Below the pieces are notes generated by a model. It worked only from the letters and a program-made list of their open reading frames with translations. It had not been told where the DNA came from and did not search any database. From a virus, in IMG/VR virus record IMGVR_UViG_3300029908_000187, positions 1-20,143 of that record: DNA of 20,143 nucleotides; one strand, given 5' to 3'. Positions within the stretch are counted from its first letter, which is position 1; each line of letters starts with the position of its first letter. The translations under genes and the position numbers were made by a program. Below are positions 13,624 through 20,143 of this stretch, piece by piece.

Positions 13624-14466
13624 ATGAATCAAGACAAGAAGTATACCGCTAAAGAAGTCGCATTGACCGTCCTTAAAAAGGTTGGCGAGATGTTGACTAA
13701 ATCTGAATCGCTTAAGAAGTATGCTACTGAAAATTCTAAGAAAATTGGCTATAAGCTTTCCGAAGAAGGAAAGGCTGAAAAGCCCCAAGAACGGGACTGG
13801 GATGCATTTGAAGTTAAGGCTGGAAAAGCTAAAGTTTCTGATCCCCGTTTGGCTCCTCAAAAAGCTCCTCAAGATGATCCTAAACAGATCGAAAGAGAAG
13901 ATCTTGGTGGCCGTCTAGATAGCCAAGTTGGCCGTGAATTGACTGAAAAAGAAAGTACAGCTCACAAAAAAGATTACAAAAAAGAACTAGCTAGTCGCTT
14001 TGCTAAAACTGAAGAAATGAAGAAAAAATACGAAGGCTTCAAGGCCGTCGAAGAATCTGCTAAGGAAAGTGGCGCAAGCGATCCTGCAGCCGTTGCTGCC
14101 GCCGCAGGTCGCAAAAAATACGGAAAAGCTGCATTCCAACATGCCGCTGCTGCTGGCAAGAAAATGGGCAAGAATGAAGAAATGCCTGAACATGAAGAAA
14201 AGAATCCTGATGCCAAAGAAGATGCGACACTCGGCGAAAAGGTCGAAGCATTGGTTGCCCAGCACATGAAAGAAAACGCTCCTGCTGAACATCAAGAAGA
14301 AGAAAAACATGAAGGTCACGCTTCTCCTGAAATGAAAGAAGAAGCTGCTCACGAAGAAAAGGCTCCTGAAAAGGAGCCAGAACATCGCGGACATATCAAG
14401 CTAGCACATTTTATGGGTCGTATGGCACATAAACGCAGCATGAAAAAGGAACCTTCAGATGGCTAA
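13624..14466 (+). CDS. Highly charged low-complexity protein, function unknown
   Basis: A 280-residue protein made almost entirely of Lys, Glu, Ala, Asp and His. Residues 1-60 are helical and basic; 120-150 are a charged coiled-coil candidate; 155-190 contain ASDPAAVAAAAGRKKYGKAA and QHAAAAGKKMGK, an Ala-Gly-Lys element that I have seen in other phage structural proteins. Residues 188-262 are a His/Glu-rich acidic stretch (EHEEKNP, EHQEEEKHEGH, EHRGH), and the last 20 residues are basic. Minus-strand open frames over this gene are artefacts of the repetitive codons. AAGAGG upstream is an adequate ribosome binding site. The next gene overlaps its end by 8 bases. A scaffold-like or chaperone role is possible but unproven. 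Confidence 0.6.
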   Translation: MNQDKKYTAKEVALTVLKKVGEMLTKSESLKKYATENSKKIGYKLSEEGKAEKPQERDWDAFEVKAGKAKVSDPRLAPQKAPQDDPKQIEREDLGGRLDSQVGRELTEKESTAHKKDYKKELASRFAKTEEMKKKYEGFKAVEESAKESGASDPAAVAAAAGRKKYGKAAFQHAAAAGKKMGKNEEMPEHEEKNPDAKEDATLGEKVEALVAQHMKENAPAEHQEEEKHEGHASPEMKEEAAHEEKAPEKEPEHRGHIKLAHFMGRMAHKRSMKKEPSDG

Positions 14467-14740
14467 GAAATTACAGCAAGTAGCTACGGCTCAAGTTATG
14501 ACTTCTGAAGAAGCACGTTTGTATCGAGCTTCTTTGCATAAGCCTGAAAAGAAGGCTCTATCTGAGCAACAAAAAAGAGAATCGTTTAGACTTTTTTGGG
14601 CTGTGGAAAAAGCTAAATATGGTAAGAAAAAGGATTTAGAGGGCATTTTGTGGCTTCATCTAAAGGCCTCTAAATTAGATGAACCTGAACAATTCGAAGA
14701 TGGTTTGAAACATTTCGGATTGAAGAAGATTAAGAATTAA
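14459..14740 (+). CDS. Small basic helical protein ahead of the tail sheath
   Basis: A 93-residue protein, predicted almost all helix, with 19 Lys residues. Segments include VMTSEEARLYRASLHKPEKK, SEQQKRESFRLFWAVEKAKYG and LEGILWLHLKASKLDEPEQF. I do not recognise a family. It starts inside the previous gene (ATGGCTAA, 8-nt overlap) and ends 11 bases before the sheath start, so it is part of the same transcript. Size and place would suit a sheath-associated or assembly factor, which is inference from position only. Confidence 0.6.
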   Translation: MAKKLQQVATAQVMTSEEARLYRASLHKPEKKALSEQQKRESFRLFWAVEKAKYGKKKDLEGILWLHLKASKLDEPEQFEDGLKHFGLKKIKN

Positions 14741-14751
14741 GGAGAAATAAA

Positions 14752-16896
14752 ATGGCTCAAAGATTGGTTACAAGCTTTATCAATACCAACATCCCAGGAG
14801 CATACCCCAATATTACTGTTCAAAGTAATCCTGTGGCCCTAGGACAATCCGGTATCGTAGTTATTTTTGGAGAGGCTGATGGCGGCAATAGCTACCAAAA
14901 TGTAGCTCTAAAAAATAACACGTTCACCCCTGATCAGCTTGCAAAAGTAAAACAAACGTACATTAGCGGTCAAATCGTTGACGCTTTCTCCGCTTTTGCG
15001 GCTCCATCAAATGATGCCGATATCACTGGATCTGCAAATTTGATCTATATTGTAAAAACAAACGAAGGAACCAAGGCCTCTGCTATCGTAGACACGAACT
15101 ATGGAACTTTAGCAGACCAAAACTGGGGTCTTCCTGGTAATGCTTATACCTACCAAATCACTAATACGGCAGCTGAAGTCGCTCCGACGGTTACCGGTGG
15201 GACAATCCCTTCTCTAGCGGCATTAGATCCGGGTGGAACTAGCTTTAACATTCGTTTGAATGGCGGAGCTTCCGTGGTTGTAACCTTACCTGCTGGTACC
15301 TATACAACCGGCGCTCAAGTTGCTGCAGCTTTGACTGGTCTACCTTCAGGAATTACTGCCTCTGGTAGCTCCTCTGCTCCTGCTACTATTACTCTTACAG
15401 TTATGGCAGACGCTGCAGCTAACCGTAAGGGTTGGGGCAAGTCTTTTGAATTGATCGATTCTACTCCCGGCGATTTGGCCGCACTAGGTCTAGTTGCTGC
15501 TCTTACTGTTTCTTCTCAAGAACCTGCAATTGAAGTTCAAATCAATAACGCTTCTAGTGGTTTGAGTGAAACGCTAAACGTTAGTGAAGATATCGCTCTT
15601 TCTTTGGGATATCTCGGAACGACGGCAACCGTTACTGTTAACGCAACGACGTTGTCGACCACTGTTGCTGGTGGCTCAGGCGCAAATCTAAGCATTCCTC
15701 TCTCACAATACACAACTATTGCTAATTTAGCTGCTTATATCAATAGCCAACCTGGATATTCTGCTTCAGCTGCTGCTGCTGTTCAACAAGTTGCTCCTAG
15801 CGCTCTTGATCAAGTTTCCGCTGTTGGAATTGCTACTACGACTGCTGGTGATAAGCCAGGTCGTATTAAAGACGGTGCCGCTAATTTTAATGCAGTCCTT
15901 GCAACTTCTACCGCTCTCGCTTTCACACCAGAAGCAAATGCAGGATTACCCAGTGCTATGTCAACCCCCGTCTTTTTGGCTGGTGGTTTACGCGGTGCTA
16001 CTTCGGCTGCTGATATTATCAACGTTATCAACCAACTTGCCGGTATCAACGTAAATATCGTAGTTCCGTTGTTTTCAGAAGATGCCACACTAGATATTGC
16101 TGCAGGAACAACTGACCCTGGTTCTACGTACACGATTGATGCGATCAACGCTGCTACAAAGAATCATTGCATTCAATACAGCACACCAAAATTGAAGAAA
16201 AATAGAATTTGTATTCTTTCTCTGCAAGATACTTATGTAAACGCAAAACAAGAAGCCCAAAGTCTTGCAAATTACCGTTGCTCCATGACTATGCAAAAAT
16301 CTACTCAAGTCAATTCACTTGGTGTTATCACCACGTTCTTGCCTTGGTATGCTGCTTGTGTAGCTGCTGGTATGCAAACTGGTGGATTCTACAAGTCTAT
16401 AACCAACAAGTATGCTAACGTTATTAGCTTCGTAGATCCTAGTGGTTTCGATTCCGGTAGCCCTGGCGATGTTGAAGATGCTCTCGACGCAGGTTTGTTG
16501 ATTCTTACCCAAGATACCGCTGGTAGTCGCTGGGTTAGCGATCAAACAACTTACGGCTTTGATACCAACTTCGTATATAACAGTATTCAAGCTGTTTATT
16601 GCTCTGACATCTTAGCTCTCGATCTTGCTGCTAGCTTCCAAAGCGCGTTCGTCGGCCAAAGTTTGGCAGATGTGAATGCTGCTACCGCATTGAGCTTCTT
16701 GGCTCAAAAAATGGATGGTTACAAGAAACTTAAACTTATCGCTGCCAGCAGTGATGCTCCCCTTGGTTACAAAAACCAATCGGTTAGCATTCAAGGACCT
16801 GAGATGGATGTTGCGGTCGAAATCAAGCTTGCTACGGCAATCTACTTCGTGCCAATCAGTATCAATATTTCAGAAGTCCAATCGTCGGCTGGATAA
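14752..16896 (+). CDS. Contractile tail sheath protein
   Basis: A 714-residue protein with the features of a myovirus tail sheath. The start, VTSFINTNIPGAYPNITVQS, is the typical N-terminal arm and first strand; GIVVIFGEADGG follows at 34-45. Residues about 407-440 (VFLAGGLRGATSAADIINVI) belong to the conserved sheath core, and the C-terminal domain (IQAVYCSDILALDLAASF, LADVNAATALSFLAQKMDGY, then VAVEIKLATAIYFVPISINI) completes it. An insertion of roughly 260 residues (140-400) rich in Ala, Ser, Thr and Gly probably forms the outward-facing domains that vary between phages. Sheath subunits stack around the tube and contract to drive it into the host. AAGGAG at 14739-14744 gives strong initiation, as expected for an abundant protein. 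The tube gene follows 31 bases later. Confidence 0.92.
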   Translation: MAQRLVTSFINTNIPGAYPNITVQSNPVALGQSGIVVIFGEADGGNSYQNVALKNNTFTPDQLAKVKQTYISGQIVDAFSAFAAPSNDADITGSANLIYIVKTNEGTKASAIVDTNYGTLADQNWGLPGNAYTYQITNTAAEVAPTVTGGTIPSLAALDPGGTSFNIRLNGGASVVVTLPAGTYTTGAQVAAALTGLPSGITASGSSSAPATITLTVMADAAANRKGWGKSFELIDSTPGDLAALGLVAALTVSSQEPAIEVQINNASSGLSETLNVSEDIALSLGYLGTTATVTVNATTLSTTVAGGSGANLSIPLSQYTTIANLAAYINSQPGYSASAAAAVQQVAPSALDQVSAVGIATTTAGDKPGRIKDGAANFNAVLATSTALAFTPEANAGLPSAMSTPVFLAGGLRGATSAADIINVINQLAGINVNIVVPLFSEDATLDIAAGTTDPGSTYTIDAINAATKNHCIQYSTPKLKKNRICILSLQDTYVNAKQEAQSLANYRCSMTMQKSTQVNSLGVITTFLPWYAACVAAGMQTGGFYKSITNKYANVISFVDPSGFDSGSPGDVEDALDAGLLILTQDTAGSRWVSDQTTYGFDTNFVYNSIQAVYCSDILALDLAASFQSAFVGQSLADVNAATALSFLAQKMDGYKKLKLIAASSDAPLGYKNQSVSIQGPEMDVAVEIKLATAIYFVPISINISEVQSSAG

Positions 16897-16927
16897 TAAT
16901 TTAGGAATTTAAAGGAGATTATAATTT

Positions 16928-17419
16928 ATGGCAATTAATACAAGCCAAGGAACGCCTCCAGCACCAAATACATCACAAAAAGTGATGACTGGTGCACGGG
17001 CGCTCATTTACGTAAACAACGCTCTTTGCGGAGTTTATGAAACATGTTCATACACCGTTAGTTTTGGCACCGAGCCGATCCACATTCTTGGGCTATACAA
17101 TACTGCTGAAATCGCTATCACTAGCTACGAAGCTGTTACGTTGAATTGCTCTGGATTTCGCGTAGTCAATAACGGCCCTCACGTTTTGCCGGCCGTTCCT
17201 AAGATTCAAGATCTTTTGGCTTTGGAAGGTACTACGATTTCGGTTGTAGATCGTCAAACTGGCCTTAACATCCTTACCGCCATTGGTTGTGTTGTTACCG
17301 GCCATAGCGGAAGTTACAATGCTCGCGCTACAAGCCGAATCACTGTTAACTATACTGGACTAGTGTTGAGCGACGAATCCGGCGATCAAAACGATCCAGG
17401 TGCCGCAAACTTACCATAG
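16928..17419 (+). CDS. Tail tube protein
   Basis: A 163-residue, beta-rich protein directly after the sheath gene, the usual place for the tube subunit in contractile tails. It has the expected pattern: a flexible N-terminus (to about residue 20), a strand pair with ARALIYVNNALCGVYETCSY, a loop-helix region (LPAVPKIQDLLALEG) and final strands (ITVNYTGLVLSDE). Size is close to that of T4 gp19 (163 residues). Subunits form the hexameric rings of the inner tube through which DNA passes. AAAGGAG precedes the ATG at good spacing, and a strong terminator follows 28 bases after the stop. Family recognition rests on context plus fold pattern. Confidence 0.85.
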   Translation: MAINTSQGTPPAPNTSQKVMTGARALIYVNNALCGVYETCSYTVSFGTEPIHILGLYNTAEIAITSYEAVTLNCSGFRVVNNGPHVLPAVPKIQDLLALEGTTISVVDRQTGLNILTAIGCVVTGHSGSYNARATSRITVNYTGLVLSDESGDQNDPGAANLP

Positions 17420-17430
17420 TTTTGAGCTTT

Positions 17431-17442
17431 TATAGCGCTATA
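17431..17442. repeat. Perfect 12-bp palindrome
   Basis: TATAGCGCTATA between the tube stop codon and the terminator. It may be an extra stem ahead of the terminator or a protein-binding site. Confidence 0.5.
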
Positions 17443-17446
17443 GATT

Positions 17447-17486
17447 AAAGGCTGCCAGGGCGCTATGCGACCTAGGTAGCCTTTTT
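17447..17486 (+). terminator. Rho-independent terminator after the tail tube gene
   Basis: AAAGGCTGCC (17447-17456) pairs with GGTAGCCTTT (17475-17484) through ten base pairs with one G-T wobble, with inner AGG/CCT and CGC/GCG pairings closing the loop, followed by TTTTT and AGTTTTT. It ends the sheath-tube transcription unit. A CTTTTT-type end suggests little read-through. Confidence 0.88.
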
Positions 17487-17503
17487 AGTTTTTGAAAGGT
17501 AAT

Positions 17504-17911
17504 ATGTCTTCTACACCACTTGCTTCTCAGGCCAGCGCAGCTTCATTGGCTACGATGACTGCTATTGTAAATGCTGCCAATGCGGCTTGGATTGCTGATG
17601 CTAATACCATTATTACTAATCTGATGAATGTGCAAGGCAAATTTTCAGTCAGTTTGACTGTTACCAAACATGTATCTATAAGTGATATGGTGAATTACTT
17701 CAGAAACTTAGGTTACAACGTATTTGTACCACCTCAAACCCATGAATTTTCTGGTTTTGATTACGTCGGCGGATGGCAATTTGGCCCATTTTTCCCCTAC
17801 GATTGGTATATACCATTCCTGTATGAACGAAATTTTTGTAACTGTAAACAGCCTTGCCAATTGATCATTTCATGGCAACAACCCAATCCCTATCCGGGCG
17901 GTTGTCCTTAG
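17504..17911 (+). CDS. Small protein with aromatic and Cys-rich C-terminus, function unknown
   Basis: The start at 17504 (135 residues) follows GAAAGG at good spacing; a TTG further upstream at 17492 is less likely. The N-terminal half is an Ala-rich helix (LASQASAASLATMTAIVNAA) ending in NVQGKFSVSLTV. The C-terminal half is aromatic and Gly/Pro-rich (YVGGWQFGPFFPYDWYIPF) with cysteines at 112, 114, 118 and 134, perhaps a metal site. In composition it recalls the Cys-ending protein at 2278, but no homology is claimed. It stands alone between the tube terminator and a new promoter motif, so it may rely on residual read-through or a weak promoter of its own. Confidence 0.6.
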   Translation: MSSTPLASQASAASLATMTAIVNAANAAWIADANTIITNLMNVQGKFSVSLTVTKHVSISDMVNYFRNLGYNVFVPPQTHEFSGFDYVGGWQFGPFFPYDWYIPFLYERNFCNCKQPCQLIISWQQPNPYPGGCP

Positions 17912-17996
17912 TTCTAAGTATCAAGCAATCTTAAATGAGTATATCGCTAGCAAGGGCTAGGGATGAATGGGCCAGTAATGGCAGGTTAGGGATAAA
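17912..17996 (+). promoter_or_regulatory. Intergenic promoter motif, hairpin and short upstream reading frame
   Basis: GCAATCTTAAATGAGTATAT (17925-17944) is a copy of the recurring motif. It is followed by a CTAGC/GCTAG hairpin (17947-17951, 17956-17960). An 8-codon frame, ATG at 17963 to TAG at 17987-17989 (MNGPVMAG), has a purine-rich AGGGCTAGGG before it and ends 7 bases before the real start at 17997. It could be a leader peptide coupled to that start or a chance frame. Confidence 0.4.
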
Positions 17997-18674
17997 ATGG
18001 CTTTTGAGCGCACAATTGCGGCTGTACCACCACAGGCATTTACTGCCGATGGAACAGCGTTTGGCGTTATAACCATAGCTGACACACTCGGCATCAAGGT
18101 TAAACAAGAAGTTGTCCTTAACGCTAACACACTTCCTCCTCTAAGTTTACAAGTAAAACGAGTTCTTTCAACCACTCAATTCATAGTTGGTCCTAATGGG
18201 GCCATAAAAGCTAATAATTTCACTAATATAAGTGCTTATACCGTGGCTTTAGCTGCCAATGTATCTGCGCAAGAACAAAACAAAGTAAATATACCTGATG
18301 TAGATCACTATAAAGCTATCTATGAGATGGACCCAACAGTTGCGGATAGGGTTATACCAGTCGATCCTTACGGAAATCTATATGGTCCTGATAACCCCTT
18401 ACCCGTCAGTTTTGATGGTACTATCTCGATTGGAGAAGTAGAGATCAAGGGTTCGCCCAGCGGAAATTTACTAGATGTAAATTCCGACGGTTCAATCAAA
18501 ACGGTAGGTCTGTTTACGGACCCCTACGATTCAATAACAGCAACCTATCCTAGTGCAACCCAAGAAGTATATCAAAGTAGGCTTGGCGGCATTACAGGCA
18601 CAGTTCAGCAAACCGTTACTGTAAATTACACAGATTCTACAAAAAACTTCATACTTAATGTGGCGAGAGTATAA
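17997..18674 (+). CDS. Putative virion protein associated with tail fibres
   Basis: A 225-residue protein, strand-rich, with Ala, Thr, Val and Asn dominant. The segment NIPDVDHYKAIYEMDPTVAD followed by RVIPVDPYGNLYGPDNPLPV (about residues 98-138) is a linker type I associate with phage fibre-assembly or fibre-base proteins. Residues 190-225 include YPSATQEVYQSRLGGITGT and TVQQTVTVNYTD, consistent with a C-terminal beta domain. AGGG about 5 bases upstream supports the start. It ends with TAATG overlapping the next gene by one base, so the two are coupled. The next two genes look like fibre components, which supports the assignment by context. Confidence 0.6.
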   Translation: MAFERTIAAVPPQAFTADGTAFGVITIADTLGIKVKQEVVLNANTLPPLSLQVKRVLSTTQFIVGPNGAIKANNFTNISAYTVALAANVSAQEQNKVNIPDVDHYKAIYEMDPTVADRVIPVDPYGNLYGPDNPLPVSFDGTISIGEVEIKGSPSGNLLDVNSDGSIKTVGLFTDPYDSITATYPSATQEVYQSRLGGITGTVQQTVTVNYTDSTKNFILNVARV

Positions 18675-18997
18675 TGGGCTATAAATTTAATATATTTACA
18701 GGCACTTTAGACATAGCTGGTACATCTGGCGGTGGAACTGGCAACGTAACAGGAGTGCCTCCAACAACCATTACAGCTATCGCTAGATGGGCTGACACTA
18801 CCGGCACGACTATTGAGAATAGTCTAGCGACTATTCAGGATAGCGGTGCAATCGAATCTCAAGGATTCATAACTAATCGCAATATTTTTGGAACTGTAAC
18901 TGTAAATGCGACAGAATCTTGGATAGCACCAGCGCTTACCATCGAACCCGGTGGAAATATAATAATTTACCCAGGTGGAGAACTTATTCTTATATAA
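18674..18997 (+). CDS. Small fibre-like protein
   Basis: A 107-residue protein with almost no charges. The opening MGYKFNIFTGTLDIAGTSGG resembles the short segment present in many phage fibre or fibre-linker proteins. The rest repeats short Gly/Thr strands (GTGNVTGVPPTTITAIARWA, IENSLATIQDSGAIES) and ends in a strand-turn-strand (GGNIIIYPGGELILI). The ARWADTTGTTIENSLATIQDSG phrase is of the kind seen in tail-fibre collars. It is coupled to the previous gene by TAATG and is followed 9 bases later by the large fibre gene. It could be a fibre adaptor or tip; no specific family is named. Confidence 0.6.
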   Translation: MGYKFNIFTGTLDIAGTSGGGTGNVTGVPPTTITAIARWADTTGTTIENSLATIQDSGAIESQGFITNRNIFGTVTVNATESWIAPALTIEPGGNIIIYPGGELILI

Positions 18998-19006
18998 GGA
19001 AATTTT

Positions 19007-20143
19007 ATGGCAACAGGTTCAATTTTAACACTAGCAGCATTTAGTGCTACACCTTCACCTCCTCCTACTGGTTTTTTCGAGATGTATATCTTGGGAACGA
19101 CCATTTATTTGCAGGATAGTTCTGGTACTACCTACGCATTCGGCACAACAACAGCTATTTCTCAATTAACCGGAGATGTTTCTGCAATAGGTCCTGGGTC
19201 TGCCGTAGCGACGGTTAACTCCGTTGGTGGCGCATCTGCTGCCAATATTGCTAGTGCTACAGGTAGTGTTTTAAATGCTACTAGTGTTGCCACACCTAGC
19301 ACTTTAGTTACAAGGGATAGTTCTGGTAATTTCAGCGCAAACGTCATCACCGCTTCCATAATCGGTAACGTAACTGGTAATGTCAGTGGAAGCGCTGCCT
19401 CTTTCACTGGTTCTTTGGCTGGAGATGTCACGGGAACACAAGGAGCTACCCTAATAGCTTCTACCGTAGTTACCGGAAAATTGTTAACTGGATATACCGT
19501 TGGATCAAATACTCCTCTTGCAGCAACTGATTCTATATTAGGTGCTTTTGAAAAACTACAAGGTCAAATCAATGCCATAGGTGCCTCAGATGTTACCGCA
19601 GTAACCGCTACCTCGCCATTGTTTAGCTCTGGTGGTGCGACTCCCAACATTACAATTCAGCAAGCTACTACTTCTCAAAATGGATATCTTTCGGCTGCTG
19701 ATTGGAATACGTTTAATAGCAAACAAAATGCTTTGACAACAACCAATGATTTGTATGTTGCTCGTACAGGTAACGACGTTGTTGGTGCTGGAACTCTTAA
19801 CAATCCATTTCATACAGTTGGGTATGCGTTAACCCAAGTATCTTCTCCTTCCTCAACAAACATTTGGATCATTCATATTTCGGGTCGGTGTGATGCTGAA
19901 ACCGGCAATATACTTATCCCGCCGTATACATTTTTGGTTGGTTCTGGTGGCGGAGATGTGGCAAGTTATCTCAGACTTCCTGGGGGTAATTACATCGGAT
20001 TAGGAACTGGATGGACTTCTAATGGTCGTGCCGGTATACAAAATTTATACTTGGGTGGTGGAACTAGCGTAAACCTCGACTTTGCAGCTTACGGCGGATC
20101 GGCCGGATCAAATTTCATTTTTGATAACGTTTCCGTTACTGGC
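19007..20143 (+). CDS. Tail fibre/tailspike protein, 3' end beyond the window
   Basis: An open frame of 379 codons with no stop, running off the right edge. AAGGAA 7 bases before the ATG supports the start. Residues 1-25 are a Thr/Pro-rich arm. Residues about 50-160 are strand repeats typical of fibres (VSAIGPGSAVATVNSVGG, SSGNFSANVITASIIGNVTG, GSLAGDVTGTQGATLIAS). Near residue 195 is VTAVTATSPLFSSGG and then NGYLSAADWNTFNSKQ, a phrase repeated in many phage fibre proteins. After DLYVARTGNDVVGAGTLNNP (about 248-267) the pattern changes to one like the start of a right-handed beta-helix (pectin-lyase-like), suggesting a tailspike with possible glycan-binding or depolymerising function. The latter cannot be shown because the C-terminus is missing. 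Confidence 0.8.
   Translation, partial: MATGSILTLAAFSATPSPPPTGFFEMYILGTTIYLQDSSGTTYAFGTTTAISQLTGDVSAIGPGSAVATVNSVGGASAANIASATGSVLNATSVATPSTLVTRDSSGNFSANVITASIIGNVTGNVSGSAASFTGSLAGDVTGTQGATLIASTVVTGKLLTGYTVGSNTPLAATDSILGAFEKLQGQINAIGASDVTAVTATSPLFSSGGATPNITIQQATTSQNGYLSAADWNTFNSKQNALTTTNDLYVARTGNDVVGAGTLNNPFHTVGYALTQVSSPSSTNIWIIHISGRCDAETGNILIPPYTFLVGSGGGDVASYLRLPGGNYIGLGTGWTSNGRAGIQNLYLGGGTSVNLDFAAYGGSAGSNFIFDNVSVTG

Noticed and set aside
13974-14394. Minus-strand open frames opposite the charged protein
   Set aside because: They come from the repetitive Lys/Glu/Ala codons of the plus-strand gene and have no ribosome binding sites or recognisable protein features.
15145-15950. Separate inserted gene in the middle of the tail sheath
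   Set aside because: The Ala/Thr/Ser-rich segment is in frame and without stops, and variable insertion domains are usual in sheath proteins.

Overview
The window reads as the virion-structure part of a large contractile-tailed bacteriophage (myovirus) with an AT-rich genome. The anchors are a tail sheath (14752-16896), a tail tube (16928-17419) and an open tail-fibre gene running off the right edge (19007-20143), surrounded by a dense one-direction series of structural genes with overlapping or near-touching junctions. Two free-standing HNH endonucleases interrupt the series. No host gene, integrase or plasmid gene is seen, and the host cannot be named from the sequence.

Layout. 1-309 is non-coding but structured and holds a tRNA-like element that may be a decayed tRNA. 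310-1011 (minus) is a calcineurin-like metallophosphoesterase. 1304-1621 is a small, well-initiated putative virion gene followed by stacked hairpins and a strong terminator. 1749-2141 (minus) is a dATP/dGTP diphosphohydrolase-like (MazZ/DUF5664-type) nucleotide hydrolase. From 2278 rightwards everything is on the plus strand: unrecognised virion proteins, a multidomain protein combining a 2H-phosphoesterase-like domain with a lysozyme-like C-terminus (3634-5187), further structural proteins, two HNH genes (6973-7563, 9052-9564), neck or tail-completion candidates (11310-13088), low-complexity proteins (13109-14740), sheath, tube, a terminator, then fibre-associated genes.

The most interesting locus is 9566-11313. 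Its first gene starts with a GGDEF/CRISPR-polymerase-like palm domain, continues into a long acidic linker and three CxxC knuckles, and ends at what looks like a complete -1 programmed ribosomal frameshift signal: a Shine-Dalgarno-like GGAGGG, the slippery heptamer C CCA AAA, a 5-nt spacer and a 6-bp GC hairpin whose loop holds the zero-frame stop. The -1 frame then stays open for 73 more basic codons with no usable start of its own and ends in an ATGA overlap with the next gene. The predicted products are 513 and 582 residues.

Expression. A recurring motif, (G)C(C)AATCTTA followed several bases later by a TAG/TAT-containing block, appears in most of the larger intergenic gaps upstream of plus-strand genes and is a candidate phage promoter. 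Rho-independent terminators close the units at 1705-1747 and 17447-17486. Within units, junctions fall into a few stereotyped classes (8-nt ATGNNNTAA overlaps, TAATG, TAATATG, ATGA), which suggests translational coupling.
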